From NCBI RefSeq assembly GCF_003584645.1, contig NZ_AP017928.1, positions 5,841,501 to 5,905,500 of the forward strand: a stretch of DNA of 64,000 nucleotides, read 5' to 3'. Each line of letters opens with the position of its first letter. The stretch's first letter is position 1. The notes below the pieces were generated by a model. That model saw only the letters and a list, made by a program, of their open reading frames with translations, searched no databases and was not told where the DNA came from. Origin of the DNA: Methylocaldum marinum. GTDB lineage: Bacteria; Pseudomonadota; Gammaproteobacteria; Methylococcales; Methylococcaceae. Below are positions 41,882-52,600 of the stretch, piece by piece. The translations under genes and the position numbers were made by a program.

Positions 41882-43072
41882 TCAATACAAACGCGCCTTG
41901 AGTAGCGGACGGAGCAGGTAATTGAGCACCGTACGTTTTCCGGTGAGCACGTCGACTTCGGCCACCATGCCGGGGCGGATCGGAAGAATCTCGTCGCCGT
42001 AGCGCAGGAAGGCCAAGTCGGTGAGTACCTGGATTTGGTAATACGATTCCTTGCCGCGCGGCGTATCTTCCTCGATCGTGTCCTCGCTGATTTGCTTGAG
42101 CTTCGCCGACAGCTCGCCGTAGATGGTGTAGTCGTAAGCCGTAATCTTGACCCGCGCCGGCATTCCGTGAGCGAGGAAGGCCACGTCACGCGGCTTGACC
42201 TTGGCCTCGACCAAGAGCTGGTCCATGATCGGGGTTACTTCCATGATGGGTTCTCCCGGCTGGATGACGCCGCCGCGGGTGGTGATCATGAGCTTGTTCA
42301 CCCGCCCCTTGACCGGCGAAACGATCTCGGTTCGGCGTAATTGGTCCTTGCGCTGCACCAGAATCTGTTCGAGCGCGGTCAGTTCGGCCTTTTTTGTTGT
42401 GAGTTCGGTATAGGCGTCCTGCGTATAGCTATTCGAGATTTCGGCGATTTTGCCCGTGAGAGAAGCGATTTCCTTGCTCAGTTTGATCGCTTCGACTTCG
42501 CTCACCGCACGTTTGCCGACCAGAGGCCGGACGATGGCCTCCTGCTTCCTCGCCAGTTCGAGTTCGTGCTTGAGCGACGCGAGCGCCTCGCGCAGCTTGT
42601 CGCGGCGAGCTTTGAGCAAGGCGCGTTCGGACCGGGCGACCGGGCTGTTCGGGTCGACTTCCCCGGGAAAGGCGATCTCGGAGCGATTGAGCACTTCCGT
42701 CTCCAGCCGCGCAATCGCCGCGCGTAGCGCTTCGGCTTGACTGAGCGACTCCATGTAGGACGATTGGAAGCGGGTGCTGTCGAGTCTCAGCAGCGGCTGC
42801 CCGACCTCGACGATGTCGCCTTCCCTAACCAGCAACTCCTCGAGAATGCCGCCCTCCAGGCTTTGAATTTTTTGCAGGCGGCTGAACGGAACGACCCGGC
42901 CTTCGCCGCGTGTGACTTCGTCCAGTTCCGCCAGGCTTGCCCAGGTTATGAAGGCTGCGATGCACAACAGGCTTACCCAAAGAATCGGGTGCGCCGCCGG
43001 ATGGGTGACGGCGAGCTGCGGATCGCCGAGCATACGCAGCAGTTGGCGCTCACTGTATTGTGGTTCAGGCAT
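41882..43072 (-). CDS. HlyD-family type I secretion periplasmic adaptor
   Basis: A 396-residue membrane-fusion protein. There is one transmembrane segment near residues 27-46 (HPILWVSLLCIAAFITWASL). Next come a lipoyl half-domain (GRVVPFSRLQKIQSLEGG), a long coiled coil (about 100-235), the second lipoyl half (IVSPVKGRVNKLMITTRGG) and a C-terminal barrel with the family's IRPGMVAEVDVLTGKRTVL. It would bridge the ABC transporter to TolC for adhesin export. It overlaps the ABC gene by 8 bp. The stop codon lies at the IS66 target site. Confidence 0.95.
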   Translation of the reverse strand: MPEPQYSERQLLRMLGDPQLAVTHPAAHPILWVSLLCIAAFITWASLAELDEVTRGEGRVVPFSRLQKIQSLEGGILEELLVREGDIVEVGQPLLRLDSTRFQSSYMESLSQAEALRAAIARLETEVLNRSEIAFPGEVDPNSPVARSERALLKARRDKLREALASLKHELELARKQEAIVRPLVGKRAVSEVEAIKLSKEIASLTGKIAEISNSYTQDAYTELTTKKAELTALEQILVQRKDQLRRTEIVSPVKGRVNKLMITTRGGVIQPGEPIMEVTPIMDQLLVEAKVKPRDVAFLAHGMPARVKITAYDYTIYGELSAKLKQISEDTIEEDTPRGKESYYQIQVLTDLAFLRYGDEILPIRPGMVAEVDVLTGKRTVLNYLLRPLLKARLY

Positions 43073-45224
43073 GGGCGTTCTCGGGCAAGTTGATCTGATT
43101 GCCGCTGACGATCTGGCGCAGCGGGCCGTCCATCGCGATCCGTCCGTTGCGCAACACCACGGCGCGTTCCGTCAGCGCGAGCAGGCGGCGCTTGTGGGTG
43201 GCGACGATCAGTGTTCGCCCGGCGAGCCACCGGTTCAGGTAGTCGATGACATGGGTTTCGCTGGTCTGGTCGAGCGCGGACGTGGGTTCGTCGAGCAGCA
43301 CGATGCGTGGGTCCTGTAGCAGCACGCGGGCGAGTCCGATGGCTTGGCGCTGCCCGCCCGAGACGCTCGCGGAGCTCCAGATCGGCATATCGAGACCCAA
43401 GGGATCGGCGCGTACGAAGACGCCCAAGCCAACCGCGTCGAGCGCCTCGAGCAGTTCGTCGTCTTCATGAAGAGCTCCGTCGAGCAGGAGGTTGTCGCGC
43501 AGGGTGCCGTAGAAGAGCGCGACATCTTGCGGCAGGTAACCGATGGCCTGGCGGCGGTCGGCGGGGTCGATCTGGCTCAGCCCGAGATCGTCGAGCAGTA
43601 TCCGTCCCTCGGTGGGATCGGCGAGGCCGGCGAGTACGCGCAGCAACGTGGACTTGCCGGAACCATTGCCGCCGAGCAGAGCGACGTGCTCGCCGGCACG
43701 GATCTCGAACCGCTGCAGGTCGAGTGCGAGCGGGGTTTCGGGCTGGTAGCGCAGCTTCAAGCCTTCCACCCGGTAATGGCCGTGAAGCACCGGCTTGCGC
43801 GAGAAGCGGCGTCCGGCGGGACGCTCGACCGGGGCGCTCATCAATTGATCCAAGCCTTCCAGGGCGACTTTGACGTGCTGCCAGCGCACCAGGAGGTTGG
43901 TGGCCTGGGCCATAGGGGCGATCGCGCGCGAAGAGAGGATGGAGCAGGCGATGAGCGCGCCGACCGACATGGCGCCGTCATCGATCCGGTACACGCCGAC
44001 GATCACGACGCTGACGTAGCACAGCTGCTGAACCGTCGCCGCGCCGTAGGAGAGCAGGGCCGACAACGAGCGTAGCTTGATCCCGGCCTCCGAGATGTCG
44101 GCCGATAGTTCCTCCCAAAGACGCAGGTTGCGCCCTTCGGCGTGCGTCGCCTTTACCGTTTCCAGATTTTCGATCGATTCCAGCAGCAGCCCGTGTCGGA
44201 CCGCGCCTTCGCGCAGATTTTGTCTGGACAGACGCGCGAGCGTGCCGCGCGCCAGCAGCGCGGGCAGCACCATCAGGCCGATCGCGGCCAAGGGAACCCA
44301 AGCTACGGCGCCGCCGATTACCGCGATGACGGCGAGAAAAAAGACCACGAAGGGCAGATCGCTGATCGCGCCTGCGGTAGCCGAGGTGAAGAACTCGCGT
44401 ACCGATTCGAACTCGCGCACCTGGCTGCTGAACGCGCCGGTCGAGGGGGGGCGGGCGGATAGGCGGACTTGCATGACCTGGTCCATCAGGTGCGAAGACA
44501 ATTGAAGGTCCAGCCGCTTGCCGGTGGCGTCGAGCAGATGGGCGCGCAAGGTGCGCAGCACGAATTCGAGGATCACCGCGAGGATGACACCGCTCGCGAG
44601 GATCCAGAGTGTTTCGAAGGCACTGTTCGGTACGACGCGGTCGTAGACCTGCATCGCGAAGAGGGCGGTGGATACCGCGAGCAGGTTTGCCATCAGCGCG
44701 GCGATACCCACTTCCGCATAAGCGGGCCAACAAGAACGCAATGGCCCCTTCAGCCAATGCTCCTCCTGCGCGCGTGCGAAGCTGCCCGCGCGCTCGTCGC
44801 CCCGGTAGCGGGTTTTGGCGAGAATGACGGTGCCGTCGTGCAGTTTGGCGAGTTCATCGAACGGAAGCTTGATTTCGCCGTTGCTGTCCGGACTGATTGT
44901 CAGCGCATGGTCGCCGCCGTGTTCGACCATGACCAAGGTGCTGTCGTCACGCAGTACGAGCAGCGCGGGCAGCAGGTGCGGGGACAGTGCATGGGCCGGG
45001 CGCTTCAGAACCCGCGCATTCAGATCGGCGCGCCGCAAGGCTCGCGGCGCCAGAGGGAGCGGCAGGCGGCCGCACTCGAGCGCCATCCCGTCGCCGAGTT
45101 CGGCGATGCCGATCTCGCGGCCGAACTGGCGCGCGAGCAGACGTAGTCCTTCCCGCAGGGGATCGTAGTGTGCCGTGTCGGGAGGGAGGGGAGCGTCGGT
45201 TCTTGTCGAGGTGCAGTTGTTCAT
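43065..45224 (-). CDS. Type I secretion ABC transporter/permease (LapB-like)
   Basis: A 719-residue transporter. The N-terminal C39-like domain reads DPLREGLRLLARQFG, with Gly in place of the peptidase Cys, so it binds rather than cleaves the substrate. Six membrane helices follow (about 165-440), then the ATPase domain with LLGGNGSGKSTLLR (Walker A), SVSGGQRQAIGLARVL (signature) and RIVLLDEPTSALD (Walker B). It is of the class that exports LapA/RTX adhesins. It directly follows the TolC-like gene with no gap. Confidence 0.96.
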   Translation of the reverse strand: MNNCTSTRTDAPLPPDTAHYDPLREGLRLLARQFGREIGIAELGDGMALECGRLPLPLAPRALRRADLNARVLKRPAHALSPHLLPALLVLRDDSTLVMVEHGGDHALTISPDSNGEIKLPFDELAKLHDGTVILAKTRYRGDERAGSFARAQEEHWLKGPLRSCWPAYAEVGIAALMANLLAVSTALFAMQVYDRVVPNSAFETLWILASGVILAVILEFVLRTLRAHLLDATGKRLDLQLSSHLMDQVMQVRLSARPPSTGAFSSQVREFESVREFFTSATAGAISDLPFVVFFLAVIAVIGGAVAWVPLAAIGLMVLPALLARGTLARLSRQNLREGAVRHGLLLESIENLETVKATHAEGRNLRLWEELSADISEAGIKLRSLSALLSYGAATVQQLCYVSVVIVGVYRIDDGAMSVGALIACSILSSRAIAPMAQATNLLVRWQHVKVALEGLDQLMSAPVERPAGRRFSRKPVLHGHYRVEGLKLRYQPETPLALDLQRFEIRAGEHVALLGGNGSGKSTLLRVLAGLADPTEGRILLDDLGLSQIDPADRRQAIGYLPQDVALFYGTLRDNLLLDGALHEDDELLEALDAVGLGVFVRADPLGLDMPIWSSASVSGGQRQAIGLARVLLQDPRIVLLDEPTSALDQTSETHVIDYLNRWLAGRTLIVATHKRRLLALTERAVVLRNGRIAMDGPLRQIVSGNQINLPENAHA

Positions 45225-46568
45225 TTACGGACGTTCAATGACTTGGGCAAGGCGTTGTTCGAGTGCGGGCCGGAGCAAGCCGACTTCGGCGGCCATTCTG
45301 TAGTGGATACGTAGGAGTTCGGTACGCGCGTTGACGATCTGACGCTCGACCTCCAGGGCATCGTTTTCCACCAATAAGAGATCGGCGATATCGCGCATGG
45401 CGGCCATGAACTGTTCCTCATAGAGTGAGCGTACTTCAGCCGCCTCCGCCCGTTGCGCCTCGAGCGCCTCCACGCGCCAGCGTGTGACCTCGGCGGTTTC
45501 GGTCATGGAAGACAGTTTTCGGCGCAGCTCGCGGTTCACGTTGTCGAGAGTCCAGCGTACCGCGTCCAAGCGCCGGCGCGCGGCATCGATCTTGTCGAAG
45601 CCGGAAATGCCCTGCCAAGGATCGACGCGCAGCCGCAATGCGATCGTCGAATCGTCGATCATCCGGCCGGCGATTTGGCGTCGGGTCGACGAACCTTCCA
45701 GTCGCAGCTGCGGTACCAAGGATGCCTTCGTGCCGTGGATCTGAGCCTCGGCAACCGCGACGTCCTCTTGAGCTTTGCGATAGGCCGGAGCGGATCGAAT
45801 GACCTCGTCGAGCCTTGCTCGATCGGTCAGCAATCGGGGAAGTGCAGGGTCGATCGGTGTGTCGAAGGTGGTCGGCTCCTGGCCAACGAGTGTATGGTAT
45901 TGCGTCGTCGCGTCCCGAAGACGGCCGCGTTCGATCGCAAGCTGCTCCGCCGCACGTGCCAGAGACAGCGCGGCGCGGCTAGCCTCGGTACCGTCCGCAT
46001 ACCCTTGGGATTCCCGTTCGGCGGAAAGTTGCCGTAAGGTCCGCAATCGTTCCTGGTGAGCCTCGATCGCCTGCAGTCGCTGCCGCGCCGAAAGCACGTC
46101 GAGATGGATCTCGACGATCTCGAGCGCGGCCTCTTCCTGAACGAGCGCGAGGTTTTCGTTTTGTTGGCGCAGGCTTGCATTCGCGGCGTCGACGCTGCTT
46201 CCGACACGGCCCCAATCGTAGATCATTTGGGACACCGTGACGTTGTAGCCTATTTCGCCGTTATTCCTGGACTCCGGACCCGCAGACACTTCGATCGAAG
46301 GCTGGTAGCCACCTTCGGCGACGTTAACCTCGCTACGTGCTCGCTCCACCTCGGCGAGCGCGGACAGGACCCGCGGATGCATGGTCAAGCCCTGCGTCAC
46401 CGCGTCGAGCAAGGTAGCGAATCCACCCGGTGATGTGTTCGGAATGGATAGCTCGATGGACGATAGCCCGCCATCCCGTGCACGTTCAGCCGCGAAACCG
46501 CTCTCGAAGTCGAAAAGTCCGAGGATGAGCGCGCTCACCAGCCTGGCGCCGGTGCGCGTAAACAACAT
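45225..46568 (-). CDS. TolC-family outer membrane channel (LapE-like)
   Basis: A 447-residue outer membrane efflux protein. The start ATG at 46568 gives a signal peptide (ARLVSALILGLFDFESGFAA); an in-frame ATG at 46616 would precede it with polar residues and lies in the terminator-like hairpin region. Repeated TolC helices appear as HPRVLSALAEVERARSEVNV and the mirrored GSSVDAANASLRQQNENLAL. It provides the exit duct for the giant adhesin. Confidence 0.93.
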   Translation of the reverse strand: MLFTRTGARLVSALILGLFDFESGFAAERARDGGLSSIELSIPNTSPGGFATLLDAVTQGLTMHPRVLSALAEVERARSEVNVAEGGYQPSIEVSAGPESRNNGEIGYNVTVSQMIYDWGRVGSSVDAANASLRQQNENLALVQEEAALEIVEIHLDVLSARQRLQAIEAHQERLRTLRQLSAERESQGYADGTEASRAALSLARAAEQLAIERGRLRDATTQYHTLVGQEPTTFDTPIDPALPRLLTDRARLDEVIRSAPAYRKAQEDVAVAEAQIHGTKASLVPQLRLEGSSTRRQIAGRMIDDSTIALRLRVDPWQGISGFDKIDAARRRLDAVRWTLDNVNRELRRKLSSMTETAEVTRWRVEALEAQRAEAAEVRSLYEEQFMAAMRDIADLLLVENDALEVERQIVNARTELLRIHYRMAAEVGLLRPALEQRLAQVIERP

Positions 46569-46598
46569 TGTTTTCTTCAACGGAAATTGGAAATCAGG

Positions 46599-46631
46599 CC
46601 TGGAGACCGCGGACATGCCGCGGTCTCCAGG
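46599..46631 (-). terminator. Strong hairpin between adhesin and secretion genes
   Basis: A perfect 14-bp stem, CCTGGAGACCGCGG and complement, with a 5-base loop. It lies 8 bp past the adhesin stop and about 30 bp before the tolC-like start. No long U-tract follows, so it may act as a partial terminator or an mRNA-stabilising structure that sets the ratio of adhesin to exporter. Confidence 0.75.
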
Positions 46632-46639
46632 GCAATGCC

Positions 46640-49600
46640 TTACACAACCGCGACGTTGGCGATCTCCTCGTCCACCAGCACGGTTGCCGAGCCCAGCTCA
46701 TATTGAGCGAAGGTGATCCCGTCGATGGTAACGTTGTCGATGTACGTCGCGTCGACCAGGTTCACCCGGTCATCGGCCTCGCCGGTGATTTGCAGGGTGT
46801 CATCCTCGTCGGTCAGCGCGAGGACGGCTTCTTCGGTCAGCGGCAACACCGAAGCGCCGTTTCCAAGATCGATCCTCTCGATATTCGTGATCCCGGAATC
46901 GGCGGAAGTCAGATCCAAGGCCAGGTTTCCGTCGAGTCTCAGGATGTCGAAGCCATCGCCACCGTCGATCTGAGCGAAATCGGTACCGCTGACAATGATG
47001 ATGTCGTCTCCGGACCCGGCCAGGAAGGTATCCTCGCCGTTACCGTCGATCAGCACGTCTTTGCCGTCGCCGCCATCCAGCACGTCGTTACCGCTGCCGC
47101 CGCGGAGCAGATCGTTACCCGAGCCCCCGGAAAGGACGTCGTCGCCTTCGAAACCGTATAGGCGTTCGTGGGTGGTTCCTAGCACGCTACTCGCGAGATT
47201 GTCGTTGGCAGACGCGCCCTCGATGATATCGGGGTTCCCGCTCGGTGCCAGTAGACCATCGAGTACGTTGGCATTCAGCAACTCGGTCACTTGGTCCGTA
47301 TCCGATAGACCGTGGCTGTCGGTAGCGGTGATACTGAGGGTGCCGAGTACGCTTATGTCGAGCCCAGGTACCAGCCCGAGCAGATCGATGTCCGATTCAA
47401 GGCGGACGGTGGCGAGCAATTCGTTGACCGCCAGGTTGTCGATGTTGCCCCCATCGAGCGCCGTGATCGTCAACGTCGACGTCGCCCCGATTCCGGCCGT
47501 ACTTTCAACGGTGAACGTTAATCCCAAGTCGTTCGCCAATTTGCGGGATGCGGTGAGCCTTAGATCGCCGAGAGGGATAGCCAATCCTTGGAAGTTCACC
47601 GTCACGGAGCGCAGATCGCCGTTCGGATCTCCGGCGATGAAAGCCTGGTTGCCAAGCTGGATCACGTCGAGCACATTCGCTCCGATCAAGCCTAGTAGCG
47701 CCGTGCTGTCGGCTTGTACTACCGGCGCGTCGTTATCGGGATCGGGTGCGGCCGGATCGCGGGTATCGAAGCTGATCGATGTGCTGGCGGTGTCGCCGTC
47801 GTTGTCCGTGATGACCGCGCCAAAGGTCGTGATACCGTTGAGCTGGTCGGTCGCGGTGGTTTCCTGGTCGACGATCAGGTTGCCGTTGGCGAGCAGGCGC
47901 GCAATGACTTCCTGGTCGGTGGCGAGACCGTCCACCAGATCGACCCCGGTGAACACGATCCGCTGATCGGCCAGGTTAGGGTCGAATCCGCTTGAAAACG
48001 CTCCGGTGGTGCTGATATGAAGGACGGTATCGCCACCGACAACCTCGAAGTGTAGGTAATCGACGAGGTTACCCACCGTATGGCCGCGAGCGAGTTCGCC
48101 CTGCAGCAGGCCGCTGAGATCGATGATGTCGCCGCCGCCGACGACAGGGGCGGCGTTGAAATCGGTAATGGTGTCGATGGCCGGGTTGCCCGCCGTGCCC
48201 TGATCGTCCTTTTCCCACAGGAAGGTGTCGTTGCCGGAACCGCCCGTCAAGGTGTCGTTACCCTTGCCGCCGATCAGGATATCGTCTCCCGAGCCGCCGT
48301 CGAGCGTGTCGGCGCCGAGTCCGCCGCGCAGCAGATCGTTGCCTTGCTCGCCGCTCAGAGTATCGTCGCCGACATAGCCGTAAAGCCGCTCGTCCGCGTT
48401 GGTGCCGACGAGGTTGTTCGGACCGCTGGCTCCTTCCGTGACGCCGGCCGGGTCGTCGGCAGGATCCAAAAGGCTCAAACCGAGCAGATCGGTCTCGGAA
48501 TCGGTAGCGCTATTGCCTAAGGAATCCGTCGCGGTGATCGAAATCGTCGGCAACAATCCCAGGGTCAGGAGATCTAGGATGCCGAACTGCTCTACCCGGA
48601 CGGTCGCCAGAAATTCGTTCAGCTTGAGGTTGTCGATCGTTCCGCCATCCGCCGAGGTAATCGTCAGTTTGGAATAAGATTGCGTCGTGACCAAAAGGAG
48701 ATTAACGATATCGTTGTCTTCCACCACCGTCAGGCCAAATTCGGTCGCCATAGCCACGGACCAGGTCAACTGGTAGTAGCCACCGACCCCAACGTTGATG
48801 GCTGCGCCTGCATTCACCACGACGCTTTTAATGTCGTTATTGGCGTCTACTGCGGTTAACATCTGGTTAGTTCCGATGTCGAGCAGGCCAAGCGCCTCGG
48901 CATTGACCAGCCCCAACAGACTGGCGGAAGGGTTGACGTTGACGACCGGACTTGGCGCCGTGTCGGCGGCCAGCGCCGCATAATGGTATTCCCCGGTCCG
49001 CATATCGACGACCAGGGTTTCGCCCTGGGTCGTGCTGATCGTCAACTCGTCATTGTCGGGGTTAAAGCTGTGGCTTACCAAAGCCGAGCTCCCGCTCTCG
49101 GTCACTGTATCGGCATCGGGATCGTAAGTGTAGGTATTGCCGTCGATGGTGATCTCGGAGACATATCCGCCATCCGCGCCAAAGCCGACGACCAGCGAAC
49201 CGGCCGCCGTGGCGGGTTGCTGGTCGAGGACGAATGTGGTCGCATCCGCCGCCAAAGGCATGTCGTCCTCGACATTGAGAGTCAGCGTGGCCGGATCGCT
49301 GACGTTTCCGGCCGCGTCGGTCGCCGTGACAGTGAATTCGAGTGCCAGTACGTCCTCGACATCGGCCGAAGCATGGTCGAGCGGCTCCGACAAGGTGAAG
49401 GTGTAGTCCCCGTCGGTGTTCAAGGTGAGCGTAGCCACGGTGGTAGCGCCTGCCGTGCCGGTCAAGGTGTAAACGCCGCCGGCGAAGTCGCCGTTCCAGG
49501 TTACCGCCTGTCCCTTGGAGGTCACGCCGCCGGGTCCGCTAACGGCTACGGAAGCGATGCCGGACGTGTCGCTGAGGGTCAGGGAGCCGGCAACCGTTGC

Positions 49601-52600
49601 CGAGTCGGTGTTGTCCTCGGTGCCGTTGCTGTCCGGAATCCCGCCGGCCAGACTCTCCTCCGACACGTTGGCAGAGACATTCAGAACCATCGGAGCCGTG
49701 CTATCGATAGTAATAGTGCCGCTATGGGTACCGATGTTGCCAGCTGGATCGGTAGCGCTGACGGTGACGGTGACCTCACCTTCAGGTAGCGAAGGCAGAG
49801 TATCGCCGGCCAGAGACCAGGTACCGTCACCATTGTTGGTCGCAGCGTAATCTACGCCGTCTACAGTGACCACAACAGTCGCTTCAGGATCGTCAACCGT
49901 ACCACTGAGGGACGGGGTGGTGTCACCCGTATTCAAGGGATCGATCGTCACTACTGGAGCCGTGGTGTCGATGGTTACGGACTCGGTGATGGTACCCGAG
50001 TTACCAGCCGGATCAGTGACGCTGACGGTAATAGCAGTCTCACCTTCGGGTAGCGAAGGCAGAGTGTCGTCTACCAGAGACCAGGTACCATCACCATTAT
50101 TGGTCGCGGCATAGTCGACGCCGTCGACAGTGACCACGACAGTCGCTTCAGGATCGTCAACCGTACCACTCAGTGCCGGCGTGGTGTCGCTGGTATTCAA
50201 GGGATCGATGGTTACCACCGGAGCCGTGGTGTCGACAGTAATGGTGCCGCTATCGGTGCCGACGTTGCCGACCGGATCGGTAGCGCTGACGGTGATGGTG
50301 ACCTCGCCTTCAGGCAACGAGGGCAGAGTACCGTCGGCCAGAGACCAGGTACCGTCACCATTGTTGGTCGCAGCGTAATCTACGCCGTCTACAGTGACCA
50401 CAACAGTCGCTTCAGGATCGTCAACCGTACCACTCAGTGCCGGTGTGGTGTCGCTGGTATTCAAGGGATCGATGGTCACGACCGGCGCCGTGGTATCAAT
50501 GGTGATATTCTCGATGATGGCAACCGAGTTGCCGACCGGATCGGTAGCTTTGACAGTGACGGCAGTCTCACCTTCGGGTAGCGAAGGCAGAGTGTCGTCT
50601 ACCAGAGACCAGGTACCATCACCATTATTGGTCGCGGCATAGTCGACGCCGTCGACAGTGACCACGACAGTCGCTTCAGGATCGTCAACCGTACCACTCA
50701 GTGCCGGGGTGGTGTCGCTGGTATTCAAGGGATCGATGGTCACGACCGGAGCCGTGGTATCAATGGTGATACTCTCGGTAATGGTACCCGAGTTACCAGC
50801 CGGGTCAGTGACGCTGACGGTAATGGCAGTCTCACCTTCGGGTAGCGAAGGCAGAGTGTCGTCTACCAGAGACCAGGTACCATCACCATTATTGGTCGCG
50901 GCATAGTCGACGCCGTCGACAGTGACCACGACAGTCGCTTCAGGATCGTCAACCGTACCACTCAGTGCCGGGGTGGTGTCGCTGGTATTCAAAGGATCGA
51001 TGGTTACCACCGGAGCCGTGGTGTCGACGATAACCGTGCCGCTATCGGTGCCAACATTACCGACCGAATCAGTAGCGCTAACAGTGACGGCAGTCTCACC
51101 TTCGGGTAGCGAAGGCAGAGTGTCGTCTACCAGAGACCAGGTACCATCACCATTATTGGTCGCGGCATAGTCGACGCCGTCGACAGTGACCACGACAGTC
51201 GCTTCAGGATCGTCAACCGTACCACTCAGTGCCGGTGTGGTGTCGCTGGTATTCAAGGGATCGATGGTCACGACCGGCGCCGTGGTATCAATGGTGATAT
51301 TCTCGATGATGGCAACCGAGTTGCCGACCGGATCGGTAGCTTTGACAGTGACGGCAGTCTCACCTTCGGGTAGCGAAGGCAGAGTGTCGTCTACCAGAGA
51401 CCAGGTACCGTCACCATTGTTGGTCGCAGCGTAATCTACGCCGTCTACAGTGACCACAACAGTCGCTTCAGGATCGTCAACCGTACCACTCAGTGCCGGT
51501 GTGGTGTCGCTGGTATTCAAGGGATCGATGGTCACGACCGGAGCCGTGGTGTCGACAGTAATGGTGCCGCTATCGGTGCCAACATTACCGACCGAATCAG
51601 TAGCGCTAACAGTGACGGCAGTCTCGCCCTCGGGTAGCGAAGGCAGAGTATCGTCGGCCAGAGACCAGGTACCGTCACCATTGTTGGTCGCAGCGTAATC
51701 TACGCCGTCTACAGTGACCACGACAGTCGCTTCAGGATCGTCAACCGTACCACTCAGTGCCGGGGTGGTGTCGCTGGTATTCAAGGGATCGATGGTTACC
51801 ACCGGAGCCGTGGTGTCGACAGTAATGGTGCCGCTATCGGTGCCAACATTACCGACCAAATCAGTAGCGCTAACAGTGACGGCAGTCTCGCCCTCGGGTA
51901 ACGAAGGCAGAGTGTCGTCGGCCAGTGACCAGGTGCCATCACCATTGTTGGTCGCGGCATAGTCGATACCGTCGACAGTGACCACGACGGTCGCTTCGGG
52001 ATCGTCAACCGTACCACTCAGTGCCGGCGTGGTGTCGCTGGTATTCAAGGGATCGATGGTCACGACCGGCGCCGTGGTATCAATGGTGATATTCTCGATG
52101 ATGGCAACCGAGTTGCCGACCGGATCGGTAGCTTTGACAGTGACGGCAGTCTCGCCTTCAGGTAGCGAAGGTAGAGTATCGTCCGCCAGCGACCAGGTAC
52201 CATCACCATTGTTGGTCGCGGCATAGTCAATACCGTCTACAGTAACCACGATCGTGGCATCCGGATCGTCAACCGTACCACTCAGCGCAGGAGTTGCATC
52301 ACCTGTAGTTAAAGGATCAAGCGTTACCACCGGAGCCGTGGTATCAATGGTGATACTCTCGGTAATGGTACCCGAGTTACCAGCCGGGTCAGTGACGCTG
52401 ACGGTAATGGCAGTCTCACCTTCGGGTAACGAAGGCAGAGTGTCGTCGGCCAGTGACCAGGTACTGTCACCATTGTTGGTCGCGGCATAGTCGATACCGT
52501 CGACAGTAACCACAACAGTCGCCTCCGGATCATCGACCGTACCACTCAGTGCCGGCGTGGTGTCGCTGGTATTCAAGGGATCGATGGTTACCACCGGAGC

